A stretch of 64,000 nt of DNA from CAWCPR01 sp963797475 (GTDB lineage Bacteria; Chloroflexota; Anaerolineae; Anaerolineales; UBA4823): assembly GCA_963797475.1 (NCBI GenBank), contig CAWCPR010000003.1, forward strand, positions 744,001-808,000. Direction: 5' to 3'. The number at the start of each line of letters is the position of its first letter. Positions within the stretch are counted from its first letter, which is position 1. Below, piece after piece: positions 20,177 to 30,318 of this stretch. Made by a program: the position numbers and the translations under genes. Below the pieces are notes generated by a model. That model was not told the DNA's origin, did not search any database, and was given only the letters and a program-made list of their open reading frames with translations.

Positions 20177-22844
20177 ATGCCTGTGAAAGAAAACAAGGAC
20201 AATGAGAGATATCAACGCCGATCGCGATGTGATCCTGGGCGACCAGTATATTCTATTGGTCAACCAGATGGACCCCTTCACACCCTCGCCAGACCTGACG
20301 GAGTTGCGTAAAGATTACCTGGAATACCTGAAGCGTAATTTCCACGCGCTGGATTTCAAAGGCATCCCCCAGCTACGAAGTCTGCCCAACGAACTGGCGC
20401 TGGAAGATGTTTATGTGCCGCTAATGGCGCGTCCCGAAGTGCCGCAGGGCGAGACCTGGGAGCGGCGATTGGCCGGGCGCGCCTTGGAGAGGGAAGCCCT
20501 GCCCGAAGAGGCCTTGCACGCCCTGGATGCGGGCAAATCCAGCCTGCGGGTGCAAATTGAAGAGGCTCTGCGTGAAAAAACCAGGGTAGTGGTGCTGGGC
20601 GATCCCGGCTCCGGCAAGAGCACCCTGCTAAAACACCTGACATTGCGCCTGGCCAAAGACCCCCAGGACTCCCCTGCCGATCCTTCTTCCTCTGAATGCA
20701 TATGCACGCTCCATGGAGCGCAAAGATATCAATTTACAGGCCTACCTGGCGGAATATCTGGCCGCTCAGGCTCAAAGTGTTGCTACGCTGGGCCCGTTAT
20801 TCGAGGAAGCCATTGCAGCGGGCAAAGCGATCATTTTATTCGATGGCCTGGATGAAGTGCAAAGCAAAGGCGCAGCCCTGGTGCAAAGAATGGAAACATT
20901 TGCGAGCGAAGCCGTTGGTAAGGGCAACCGGGTTGCGGTCACCAGCCGGATCGTTGGCTATCGGGATGCTCCCGTCAATCTAAAGCATTGGGCGCTGTAC
21001 ACGCTGTTTGATTTCACTGATGAAGACATCGACTGCGTTGGCCGAAAAGTGGTGCCTGGCTTTTGAAAAAAGCACCCTGGGAGATACTCCTGAGGCTGAA
21101 GCCGCGGCCGAGAAGGAACGCCGCGCTCTGCTGGAAGCCATCAAGGCCAACCAGGGTGTCGCGCCGCCTGGCAAGCAACCCGCTGTTACTCACGATCCTG
21201 GCGTTGATCAAACGCCAGGGAGTTGAACTGCCCAAGAGCCGCATCAAGCTATATGACCGCTACCTCGAGACATTGATCCGAGCCTGGAACAACGCCAGTG
21301 CGCTGGACCAGAGCTCCGGACGTGCATAGCTGGATTACGACGCGACGATGGAAATACTTGGTCCACTGGCTCTGTGGCTGCGCCAGGAAAACCCAACTGC
21401 CGGTGTGGTAAGCGAGACAGCCTGTTGAAAGAATTGGCTGAGCGAACACTACACCGGTGAGCAGTGGGGATTAATGCGCCCTGGCCACGAAAAAGCGCGC
21501 AACTTTCTGGAAAACGTACACCAATACTCCAACTTGCTGGTTGAACGTGGCCATAGGCAGTATGGTTTTATTCACCTGACCTTCGAAGAAGTCCTGGCTG
21601 CCTACGGGCTGTTTGCCGCCGGGCAGCTCGATCGCCAAAAAAGCCTGGATAACATCCGGACATACCTGACCGATCCTGGCTGGCACGAGACCATCCTGCT
21701 GGCAGCGTGGGTGTGCTGGGACGCTGGCCAACACCAGCCGCTGGCAGCCGGTGAAGTGGTGCGCGCTATGCTCAAGATGGACTGCCCTGGGGACGCAGGC
21801 CTGCCAAAACGTGCTGCTGGCCGGCGCCTGCCTGGAAGACGTGGGCGAAACCGGCCTGGGACGGGGAGCGACCAACGAAGTCATCGAAGCGCTCGAGCAG
21901 GCCGCCCTGAACCGCAGCCTGCCGCCCGCCACTCAGCGCGACGCCGGGTTTATCCTGGGCCGCCTGGCCGGAAGCAGTCCGGGGGTTTTTGCAGCGCATC
22001 CGCCCCGACCTGGACGATTTCATCCCGATCGAGGCCGGCGAATTCCTGTATGGCGACGGCGATGAAAAGCACCAGGAAGTTATTGCGCGAGCCATTTGCC
22101 ATTGGCAAATATCCTGTCACGAACCTGCAATACCGAAGCTTTATCGAGGCGGGCGGTTATGAGGATGAGCGCTGGTGGAGCGCGGATGGCTGGGCCTGGC
22201 GCAGCGGGCGCTGGGACAGCAAAGCGCCCGAGGAATACCGCGACTGGCTCTCCCGCCGCCCGCCCGAAAAACGCAACCAGCCGTTTTTCTGGCAGGACGC
22301 CAAATGGAACAACCCGCTTGCGCCGGTGGTGGGGATGAGCTGGTTCGAAGCCGAGGCTTACTGCACCTGGTATTCATCCCGGCCGGAGAAACAGCCCGGC
22401 GCGCCTGCCAACCGAGCAGGAGTGGGAACGGGCCGCCCGCGGCGCAAAGGCCGCGGAATATCCCTGGGGTGATCAATTCAATCCTCGACAATCTGAACTG
22501 CGGCTGACATTTTGGACCAGGCAGGAAATGAAGCAATTACGATTACTGGTTTGCATGCTCGAGAGCGAATCCTTCCGCAAGCTTCGACCTACAATCGTGT
22601 CCCAATTCTTCGGACGGAGCAACCCTAGAAGGTATGCATGATCTAGGAGGAAATGTGTGGGAATGGACGGCATCCTGGTACGAAAAAGGCCAGGTCAACC
22701 GCGTCCTGCGCGGCGGGTCGTGGTTCACTTATCGAGGGAGCGACCGCTGTGCGTCCCGCGCCGGGAACGTCCCCGTCAGCTTCTTTAGCCTTGTCGGGTT
22801 TCGTCTTAGTTTCCCCTGGTATATTTCCGGATTCTGGTTCTTGA
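20177..22844 (+). pseudogene. Second NACHT-STAND/FGE gene, DGR target 2, with many frameshifts
   Basis: Homologue of the gene at 15456 but broken about ten times. Pieces in order: MPVKENKDN at ATG 20177 (AGGGAGAT upstream); RDVILGDQYILLVNQ; Walker A VLGDPGSGKSTLLKHL (~20590); LPLNAYARSMERKDINLQAY; Walker B AIILFDGLDEVQSKG (~20835); LASNPLLLTILALIKRQGVE; GFIHLTFEEVLAAYGLF (~21565); a helical-repeat piece (ACLEDVGETGLGRGATNEV); then FGE pieces FAIGKYPVTNLQYRSFIEAG, PVVGMSWFEAEAYCTW, LPTEQEWERAARGA and GGNVWEWTASWY, ending in VR2. Approximate breaks: 20190, 20685, 21040, 21160, 21325, 21430, 21785, 21990, 22085, 22400, 22500-22600 and 22805. VR2 keeps the adenine-only pattern, so decay, if real, is recent; local assembly error is the alternative. 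Confidence 0.85.
22705..22815 (+). repeat. DGR variable repeat 2 (VR2)
   Basis: Second target of the same TR. I count 17 substitutions at template adenines and one C to A elsewhere. The encoded segment is LRGGSWFTYRGSDRCASRA then GNVPVSFFSLVGFR, different from VR1 at nearly every variable codon. One extra T within CGTCTTAG (CGTCTAG in TR and VR1) shifts the last codons; without it the end VSPGIFPDSGS matches the end of target 1. Confidence 0.92.
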
Positions 22845-23115
22845 GTTCTGGCTTCCTGGAAACTGATTTCTGAGTGGGGATTTGGGGATGGCGATACAGG
22901 ACATCGATTAGCCCCACACAGGTTAATACGCTTTTTTTGAAAATGTGCCCTTGCATCGTAGATTTCAAGCCTAAATTCCCAAACCTGCCCTCCGTCAACT
23001 GTGCAAAACATCCGGGCCTAACCGGCCGCCAGCCAACCGCTCTGTTCGTCGATGGACCTCACCAGGCAAATGCCATCGAAAAAAAGAGACTCAGGCTCAG
23101 AATTTACACAACGCC

Positions 23116-24126
23116 TTACATTCCGCCAGCTTTTTTCTCCGTATACCCTTCGAACCTGAGCAAAATCAATTGAGACATTGTCAGCGCCAAATTCCTCAGT
23201 AAACGCACCTGGTCGCTTTCGGCAATGTACGGCTGGCTTCCAACCCCGCTTAATAACCCATCGATTTTCGCAATCGTTTCTTTTTCTTCCAGGGTAATCA
23301 GTCTTTCTTGCACCAGGTAATCGCGGATTTGCCCGGGCGATTGGGCACCGTCCTCAGGAAGCGGCTTCCCGAGAAAACGGAGGCTGTGCTCGCACGCCAC
23401 ATCTCGCAAAACCGACTCGAAAAATTCTCGCGCAGCAGCGGCGCAATCCTCCCAATTTCCGGCAAGATAATTCTTTTCAGAGATTTCCAACCCATGGAAT
23501 GTCGCTTCTTTATTCGGAAGCGAAAGTGCGAGATAAAGCGATTTAAGCACGCCCGTGTCTTCATTGATATCCAAAGCTTCGCTCTCGGGCTGGATCAGTT
23601 TATGATTCTGGTAAACATACCCGTCCAGTTCTAATGCCCTGGTCAAACCTTCAAGCTTCTTTTCATATTCATCGATCCCCGCTTTCACTGCGCCTGAGCG
23701 ATTAAATCCGCTAAAAAATTTTGAAAACCCTTTGGATTGGCTCTTTTCCTTGTTTGCAGCCTCTAACTTTTGTTGCAAAAGTGATAGGCGCCCACTCAAG
23801 AGGTTCAGCATATCTTCAGCCAGCTTGTGCAAAAATTGCTGGCCCTGGCGTTCCTTGGACTCTGCACTCTTATAGGGGATCGCCTCGCCCGTATAAAGGT
23901 CGGTAAAATATATCTTCAACACCTCCGGGTACTCTTTTGGCCATTCTCGTACCGTTTTACAAAACCAGCTCGGATAATTCATGAGAGAGAAAAAGTCATG
24001 CAGCTCCTCAACCTGCAGGAATGGATAGGTTTTAACTTGCCCTGGAATACCCTGCGCGAATCGAAATTCGTGGAATTCAGCTTTATAAGCGTCTGCAAGA
24101 ACGGAAATCGTGTTGGGGCTGATCAT
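23116..24126 (-). CDS. Hypothetical protein with possible C-terminal HEPN/Abi-like helical domain
   Basis: 336 residues. The first ~90 residues (SVLADAYKAEFHEFRFAQGI...) are mixed; a Lys/Glu-rich stretch (~135-180) is probably coiled coil. The last ~130 residues (LEISEKNYLAGNWEDCAAA ... ESVLRDVACEH ... QIRDYLVQERLITLEEK ... LLRNLALTMSQLILLRF) are all-helical and recall the C-terminal domain of abortive-infection proteins, but no RxxxxH nuclease motif is clear. Lies between the DGR locus and HepT/MntA on the opposite strand. Function unknown; a defence role is only suggested by place. Confidence 0.6.
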   Translation of the reverse strand: MISPNTISVLADAYKAEFHEFRFAQGIPGQVKTYPFLQVEELHDFFSLMNYPSWFCKTVREWPKEYPEVLKIYFTDLYTGEAIPYKSAESKERQGQQFLHKLAEDMLNLLSGRLSLLQQKLEAANKEKSQSKGFSKFFSGFNRSGAVKAGIDEYEKKLEGLTRALELDGYVYQNHKLIQPESEALDINEDTGVLKSLYLALSLPNKEATFHGLEISEKNYLAGNWEDCAAAAREFFESVLRDVACEHSLRFLGKPLPEDGAQSPGQIRDYLVQERLITLEEKETIAKIDGLLSGVGSQPYIAESDQVRLLRNLALTMSQLILLRFEGYTEKKAGGM

Positions 24127-24277
24127 TGTCTCTGCTACACCTTTGTTGAATTGAAAAGAATAAAATCAGGGGGCGATAGGAGATGGCCAAAATTGTTGAG
24201 CACATCAACTCCCTGGTACGAATCCGATCTCAAATCCCAGGATTGGCCCCTATTTGTTTGAGCAAGCTTCTAATGAA

Positions 24278-24631
24278 TTAATCTGGATTCTCGTTCTTGA
24301 TTGCTTGCTGAAGAAGCGAGATCAAATTAGGAATATCTTCCGTCACCGTTTTCCAAACAACCACTAAATTCACCCCCATATAATCGTGAATTAATTTGTC
24401 GCGAGTTCCAGTCATTTCCCGCCACGGTATTTCCGGATATTTTTCCCTTATGTTTGCAGGTATTTTCTTGGTTGCTTCGCCAATTATTTCTATAGCCCTA
24501 ATCACTGCGAAAACGGTTTTCTCATCTTTCAGAAAATCATCTCTCGTCATTCCGGCGATGAACCCTACCGACTTCTCTGAATTCTCCAAAATATCTCGAA
24601 GATAATCTAAATAGAGACGCTCCCCCTTCAT
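24278..24631 (-). CDS. hepT: HepT-type HEPN toxin (DUF86)
   Basis: 117 residues, all-helical HEPN ribonuclease-type toxin. The family RX4-6HXY motif is present as RDKLIHDYMG. The preceding AIEIIGEATKKIP is typical of DUF86 proteins. It starts 4 bases inside the end of the upstream nucleotidyltransferase gene, the usual order of MntA/HepT pairs, where the antitoxin AMPylates HepT near the HXY tyrosine. Confidence 0.9.
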   Translation of the reverse strand: MKGERLYLDYLRDILENSEKSVGFIAGMTRDDFLKDEKTVFAVIRAIEIIGEATKKIPANIREKYPEIPWREMTGTRDKLIHDYMGVNLVVVWKTVTEDIPNLISLLQQAIKNENPD

Positions 24632-24933
24632 ACTTTCAAAGCCTCATGGATTATCCTTTCACCGATAGCCGGCTTTAGCGCCTCTTTCATTACCAGGTCA
24701 ACTTTCAAGCCCAAAGAGTCCGATAAATGATTTTCCAACTCAATAAACTTGAAAAACCCTGGAGGGTCGATAAAAGTTACCAATAAATCCAGATCGCTGC
24801 TCGATCCTTCCTCGGCGCGCACGAATGAGCCAAACACTTCCAGGGTTTCAACGGCGTACTTTTCTCTGAGCAGCGGAAGCTGTTGGCGTAATTTCTCTAA
24901 CAGATAAGCGAGATCTTTCGTTTGCGCAGGCAT
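24628..24933 (-). CDS. mntA: MntA-type nucleotidyltransferase antitoxin
   Basis: 101 residues with the minimal nucleotidyltransferase signature EVFGSFVRAEEGSSSDLDLLV (GSX10DXD) in two parts: GSFVR and DLDLLV. The downstream VDLVMKEALKP fits the third acidic strand. In characterised pairs it neutralises HepT by adenylylating it. The TGA/ATG overlap of 4 bases with hepT suggests translational coupling. It is preceded by a GC-rich region with no obvious promoter. Confidence 0.9.
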   Translation of the reverse strand: MPAQTKDLAYLLEKLRQQLPLLREKYAVETLEVFGSFVRAEEGSSSDLDLLVTFIDPPGFFKFIELENHLSDSLGLKVDLVMKEALKPAIGERIIHEALKV

Positions 24934-25013
24934 AACAAAATTATACTCCAGAGCGGGGAAAAACCTCGCTAAGAGTGCAAAGTCGAATCAATCACCGGCC
25001 GGCCCATCTAGAA

Positions 25014-25244
25014 ATGGATGCGCCCGGCGTCGCCCAGGCGCCGGGCGCCGTCCCGCAGCAGCCCGCGCCGACCGCGGTTCAAGCCACCCTGCCCGCAGTT
25101 CCACAGCCCACTGCGACCCAGGAGCCGCAGGATGGATCGTTCCTGGTGTAGAACGTCGAGGTCAACGACGTCGCGGCTGGGATGGCGTTGGCGCAAGGGG
25201 GGGCATACAGCTCCTACGAACAGGCGCTCAACGATCTGAAATAA
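25014..25244 (+). pseudogene. Gene remnant with in-frame stop, Pro/Ala/Gln-rich
   Basis: From ATG 25014 the frame reads a Pro/Ala/Gln/Thr-rich linker (PQQPAPTAVQATLPAVP) and then is stopped by TAG at 25149; after it NVEVNDVAAGMALAQGGA continues in frame to TAA at 25244. The composition resembles a linker plus C-terminal end of an exported or membrane-linked protein. No parent gene is visible in the window. It is the only content found between mntA and the Nudix gene. Confidence 0.35.
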
Positions 25245-25307
25245 TCGTCTTAACCAGATGGATATCCCGCGCTGGGATGGCAGGATAAGATGCGAAAAGC
25301 AATTTAG

Positions 25308-25778
25308 ATGACTATGGCCAAACAAAGCGCCGGAATTTTGCTCTACCGCCGGACAGACGGCGACCTGCAGGTCCTGCTCGTCCATCCAGGGGGGCCATAC
25401 TGGGCGAAAAAAGATCTCGGAGCGTGGTCGATCCCGAAAGGCGAGTTCGAAGACGAGGATGCCCTGGCTGCTGCAAAACGCGAGTTTATGGAAGAAACGG
25501 GGTTCTCAATTGCCGGGGAAACGCTGGCGCTCGGCCAACAGCAGCAAAAGGGTGGCAAAATCGTACATGCCTGGGCAGCGGAAGGCGACCTGGATCCGCA
25601 GGCGATCAAAAGTAACACGTTCGAGATGGAGTGGCCTCCAAAATCGGGCCGGAAAAGCCAATTTCCGGAGGTCGACAAAGCCGGCTGGTTCTCTACTGAA
25701 ACAGCGCTAAAAAAGATCAACCCGGGGCAGGCTGCTTTCATCCACGAGCTGGTGGACAGGCTGGAACTTCAATTCTGA
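25308..25778 (+). CDS. NUDIX hydrolase
   Basis: 156-residue pyrophosphohydrolase of the Nudix fold. The Nudix box is GEFEDEDALAAAKREFMEETG (GX5EX7REUXEEXGU), with the metal ligands in REFMEETG. The N-terminus SAGILLYRRTDGDLQVLLVHPGG is typical of small Nudix enzymes. The substrate cannot be told. ATG 25308 or 25314 could be the start. It stands alone between a remnant and the oppositely transcribed signalling genes. Confidence 0.9.
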   Translation: MTMAKQSAGILLYRRTDGDLQVLLVHPGGPYWAKKDLGAWSIPKGEFEDEDALAAAKREFMEETGFSIAGETLALGQQQQKGGKIVHAWAAEGDLDPQAIKSNTFEMEWPPKSGRKSQFPEVDKAGWFSTETALKKINPGQAAFIHELVDRLELQF

Positions 25779-25924
25779 ACGCCGGCCCTGCTGGCCTCCC
25801 ACTCAGCCTTCGGCCTTGGCGTACCTGTAGCCACACTCCGGGATGGACCGCTGCTGGGACTGCCGCCGATCCGCGCCTTGCGCAATGTCGACGTTCTCCA
25901 TGATTCGCCCGATCGGCTGGCCGG

Positions 25925-26320
25925 TCAAACGTCCGGAGGTTCTACACTGATATAAGTTTCCCCCGCTAATACGCGCTGGATGCCTTCAAGGATCGCCGAG
26001 AGATTATCCTTGATCACATAACCCCGCGCCCCAGCGGCGAACGAAAGACTCACGTACCGCTCAGCGAGATGACCGGACAGCATCATGCAAGGCAGATCCG
26101 GGAATTTTTGGTGCAGCTCGGTCACGAGCTCGATCCCGCTCATCTTGGGCAGAGAGATGTCGATCAGCGCCAGGTCGACCTCTAATCCCGCCAGTTGCGC
26201 AAGCGCCTCTTCGCCGGTAGATGCGACGGCTGCAACTTGCAGTTTCCCGGACTCCTGCAGCAAGCGCTTTAGCGCTTTTGCCAGGTAGGAATGGTCTTCT
26301 ACGATCAGGATCGAAGGCAT
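25925..26320 (-). CDS. Single-domain response regulator (receiver only)
   Basis: 131 residues. Phospho-acceptor pocket: IVEDHS near the N-terminus, DLALIDISLPKMSG with the Asp, and the Lys in GYVIKDN. It looks like the receiver of a NarL/LuxR-type regulator but stops before any HTH domain, so output is through protein contact or lost. ATG 26320 (GATAGGGAA upstream) is preferred to a GTG at 26338, which would overlap the kinase gene. Directly downstream of the histidine kinase gene, its likely partner. Confidence 0.88.
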   Translation of the reverse strand: MPSILIVEDHSYLAKALKRLLQESGKLQVAAVASTGEEALAQLAGLEVDLALIDISLPKMSGIELVTELHQKFPDLPCMMLSGHLAERYVSLSFAAGARGYVIKDNLSAILEGIQRVLAGETYISVEPPDV

Positions 26321-26330
26321 TTTGGTTTCC

Positions 26331-29300
26331 CTATCCACCCGCGGATGGCGAGTACGGAATGTCGATCCTGACCAATGTACCGCCGCCTGGCTGGGATGCC
26401 ACGTCCAGGCGGCAGCCCAGAGGATTTAGCCTGTTGCGAATATTTAAAAGCCCCTGCGCGTTTTGCCGGTCGTTCGGCATGGCGCTGGAGTTGAATCCCT
26501 CGCCTTTATCCATCACACTAATCCTGACGTGATCGCCGCTCTGGTCCAGCGTTACGACTGCTTGCAGGACGCCAGCATGTTTGACTACGTTGAAGAGCAG
26601 CTCGCGCACAGCCTGGTAAAGTATCACCTGCAGGCTGTATTCTAATTCCGGCAGACTGCTGTTCACCTGCACCGTCACCTCCAGTTTGTACTGCTCTTGC
26701 ATTTGGGAGGCCAGCCAATAGATGGCCTGGGCTAACCCTTCGCCTCGCAAGATCGGCGGGTTGAGGTCGATGCTCAGGTGCCGGGTGATAGAGACGGCCT
26801 CTGCCAGCCATCGGTCCAGTTCGGCAAAGTCTGCCAGCAAGGCTTCCTGGTCATCTTTCTGGTAGGCATCCCGCAGCAGCGACAACTGCACCTGGACGGC
26901 GTAGATGCGCTGCTGCAAATCGTCGTGTAAGAGCTGCGAGATGCGCTGTCGCTCTCTCTGCTCTGCGACAGCCAGCTCGGAAGCCAGCAGGCGATTTTGA
27001 CGCTCGGCTTGCACACGCTCCGTGATGTCGATAAAGGCCGAGATTAACGACTGGGTCCCGTCTACCTCCACGCGTTGGGTGGATATCAGCACCGAGACCG
27101 TCTCGCCGGATGAATGCGTTACGTTCATCTCGAAGTTGCGAACGCTTCCCTTCTCTCTTAGCTGGGTGATCAGTTCCGAACGGGTATCCAGCTCCAACCA
27201 GCGGTTGAGTCCCTGGTCGCTGCGCCCGAGGACATCTTCGCGCTGGAAGCCAAAGTAGCGCAGATAAGCCTCGTTCACGTCCAGGAGCGTCCCGTCCTCC
27301 ATCCGGGAAAGGGCCGTAGGGATCGGATTGGCATGGAAGAGCGTGTAGAAAAGGTCGCGCGTCTGGCCCAGTTTCCGGTTCGTCTCGTCCAGCGCGTGCG
27401 TCCGCTCCAGCACCCGTTTTTCAAGAGTTTCGTTTAATTCTCTCAGCTCTTTCTCGGCACGTTTTAATTGGGTGATCTCGACGAAAGTGACAACCACACC
27501 GTCAATCCGGTCATCTACCGTGCGGTAAGGACGCAGCCGCAGCAGGAACCACTGGCCATTTTCCCCCGGCACTTCCCGCTCTATAGGGACCAGGTTGCGC
27601 AGCACCGAGTTAGCGTCGTCTACCAGCTTGTCGTAGGCCAGCTTGTGGGTCAGGTGGCTGACAGGCCGGCCGCGATCCGCGGCCATCACGTTGATCAACG
27701 CCTCCATGCCCGGGGTATAGCGCTGGATACGCAGCTCACGATCCAGGAACAGGGTAGCGATTTTGGTGGCAGCCATCAGGTTTTCCAGGTCGCTTTTGGC
27801 CCGGGAGATCTCGTCAAGCTTGTTGTTCAGCTCGTTATTGACCGTCTGCAGCTCTTCGTTGATCGACTGCAGCTCTTCCTTGCTGGTCTCCAATTCTTCG
27901 GTGGAGGAGCGGTATTCCTCATTGATCGATTGCAGCTCCTCGTTGGCCGCCTTCGTCTCCTCGGTCGAGCTCTCATACTCCTCGATGGTGGCTACCAGAC
28001 GCTCGCGCAGAATGCGCACCTCCCCTTCCAACCGCTCGATCAGCGCATCGCTGGCTGCCGGAGAATGCACACCACCCGGCTCTGCCTCGCGTTGCGCCAT
28101 CCGGCAAGGTTAGTTCGTCTTCCAGAAAAACCACCAGCGCCTGCCTCTCCGGCTGCGCTTGCTGCTCTGTCTGCGGTCTGTGCGGGCGAATAAAGAGGGT
28201 AACAAGGCGCAGATCTCCGTTAAAATGGACGGGGACCGGCCGGCTGACGATGGTTTTACTCCGATCAAAAGCCTGGTACAGAATGGTACGCAGCTCATAC
28301 TGCAGCTCGGGCCGCACCAGTTTGAGCAAATCGCTGGTAATCGTCCCACGCGGTTGCAGCAGATAGCGCCCGGCTGTGTCTGAGAGATGCAGGATGAGCC
28401 CGGTTTCATTGATCAAGATGCTGGGTGGGCCAAATGCCTCCAACATTTCGAGGTGCAGCTCACCTGGGGCAGGACTATCGTCGGCGAAACGCTGGATCGC
28501 GTGTCCCGGCATTTTAAGTGTTCCCGTATTCTGCAGGCGTCCCACGGACAAGGGCAGCATGGGTACGTTCAGGTGCTCGCCTCGCCACGGCCGAGGCTGG
28601 TAGATATGGTGTGTTTTATCGACTGTTTGGAATAATTCATGCGTCGTATCTGCCGATTCGGAGCCGCCCAGGAAAAGAAAGCCGCCAGGGTTGAGCGCAT
28701 AATGGAAAATTTCAAAAACTTTATCCTGCATCTCATGCTGTAAGTAGATCAGCAGATTACGACAGGAAATCAGGTCCAGGCGGGAGAAGGGTGGGTCGCG
28801 CAAAATACTGTGGTTGGTAAACAGGACGACGTCTCGCAGCTCACGCTGTACCCGGTAATGGTCCCCTTCCAGAACGAAGAAGCGATTCAGCCGCTCGGGG
28901 CTGACGTCGGCTTCGATAGCTGCAGGGTAGTAGCCCTCCCGCGCTTGCATCAGGGCGTAATCGTCCAGGTCGGAAGCGAAAACTTGAATTTTGGGAGGGA
29001 CTTCTAGCTTCGCAGCCTGCTCGATGAGCAGCATAGCCAGCGTATAAGCTTCCTCGCCGGTCGCGCAGCCTATTGTCCAGGCGCGCAGCGGACCGACTGT
29101 TTCACGCTGGGCCAATAAGGGCGGGATAACTTGCTCGGCCAGCACATCCCAGGCTTCACGATCGCGAAAGAAGTTGGTGACGCCGATGAGGAGATCGTTA
29201 AACAAAGAATGCGCTTCACTGGCGCTGTGACGCAGATAATCCAGATAAGCTTCCAGGGTCGCATACCCATTGAGCTGCATGCGGCGCTGTATGCGGCGTA

Positions 29301-30132
29301 AGATCGTGGCGCGCTTATACTGGCTAAAATCATGCCCGGTGCGAACGTTTACCTGAGCCAGGATGCGCTGGATCATCTCCAGGTCCTGCTTGGTGAGATC
29401 TTCCGCATCCCGGGGAAGACGCAAAGGCTGCTGGCTGTACTCAACCAGCTTCATTGCCAGCTCGCCCACCGGCAGAATCAAATCGGCCAGGCCAGTGGAG
29501 ATGGCTGCCCTCGGCATGCTGTCGTACTCAGCCTCGTCTGGATGCTGGACCAACAGCAGACCGCCCTGTTCCTTGATGGCCTTAATACCTATAGAGCCAT
29601 CTGTGCCGCCGCCGGATAAGATGACGCCAACCGCATCGCGATGGACGCTTGCCAGGCTGCGAAAGAAATAGTCGATAGGTGTTCGCAGCCCGCGCGGCTC
29701 CTCGAACTCAGAAGTGTCCAGGTGAGTGTCGCTGACCACGATACGCCTGTTCGGGGGGGTGACGTAGACATGGTCGCGTTCCACGCTCAGCATGTCGTTT
29801 ACCTGGTTAACCGGCATCTGGGTGTGGGCTTGCAAAATCTCGGCCATGTGGCTCTCGTGTTCCGGGTGCAGGTGGGTCACGACGACAAAAGCCATGCCGG
29901 TATCGCTGGGCAGCGCGTCGAAAAACGACTGCAACGCTTTCAACCCACCGGCGGACGCGCCAATGCCAACCACCATCATCCGGCCCTCTGGCGTTCGCTG
30001 CGAAAGCTCAGGTTGCTGGTCCTCCCCCGCTCCGGGCTGGTCTTTTGGTTCTATAGGAAGCTTATTTTTTCTGGATCCACTATCGGTCACAATTTCCAAA
30101 TTTCCCCTTTCGCCCCTACAAGCCTCAATCAT
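26331..30132 (-). CDS. CheB-CheR-PAS hybrid histidine kinase, split by a frameshift
   Basis: A single large sensor (~1266 residues) read in two frames. First frame (30132 to ~28100): CheB methylesterase with GIGASAGGLKALQSF, THLHPEHES and GGGTDGSIGIKAI (Ser-His-Asp triad), then CheR methyltransferase (ATILRRIQRRMQLNGY, WTIGCATGEEAYTLAM, ISCRNLLIYL). Second frame (~28100 to 26331): the long coiled coil EEYESSTEETKAANEELQ..., two PAS domains (MAATKIATLFLDRE...; LFYTLFHANPIPTALS), a HisKA_3 box REREQ-type RISQLLHDDLQQRIY and an ATPase domain (DKGEGFN). The frame is lost around 28095-28110. CheB-CheR fusions of this kind are usually stress or biofilm sensors. Confidence 0.87.
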
Positions 30133-30318
30133 TTCAATCTCCAGTCTAGGCTGGCAGGCGCGGTGGGTTCATTTGCAATATGTTGATTATACACCGCCGC
30201 CAGAATTTCCACACAAAACCGATCTAATTTGCGGGAATCTGGCATTCCTCTCGAATCTGTCGTAAGGCGCGCGGCTAAACACGCGCGCAAATCCGGGCGT
30301 TATCCATAGGGTAGCAGA

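Noticed and set aside
27468..28193. 241-codon + strand ORF opposite the kinase gene
   Set aside because: It lies against coiled-coil coding sequence; the repetitive translation mirrors the EELQS repeats.
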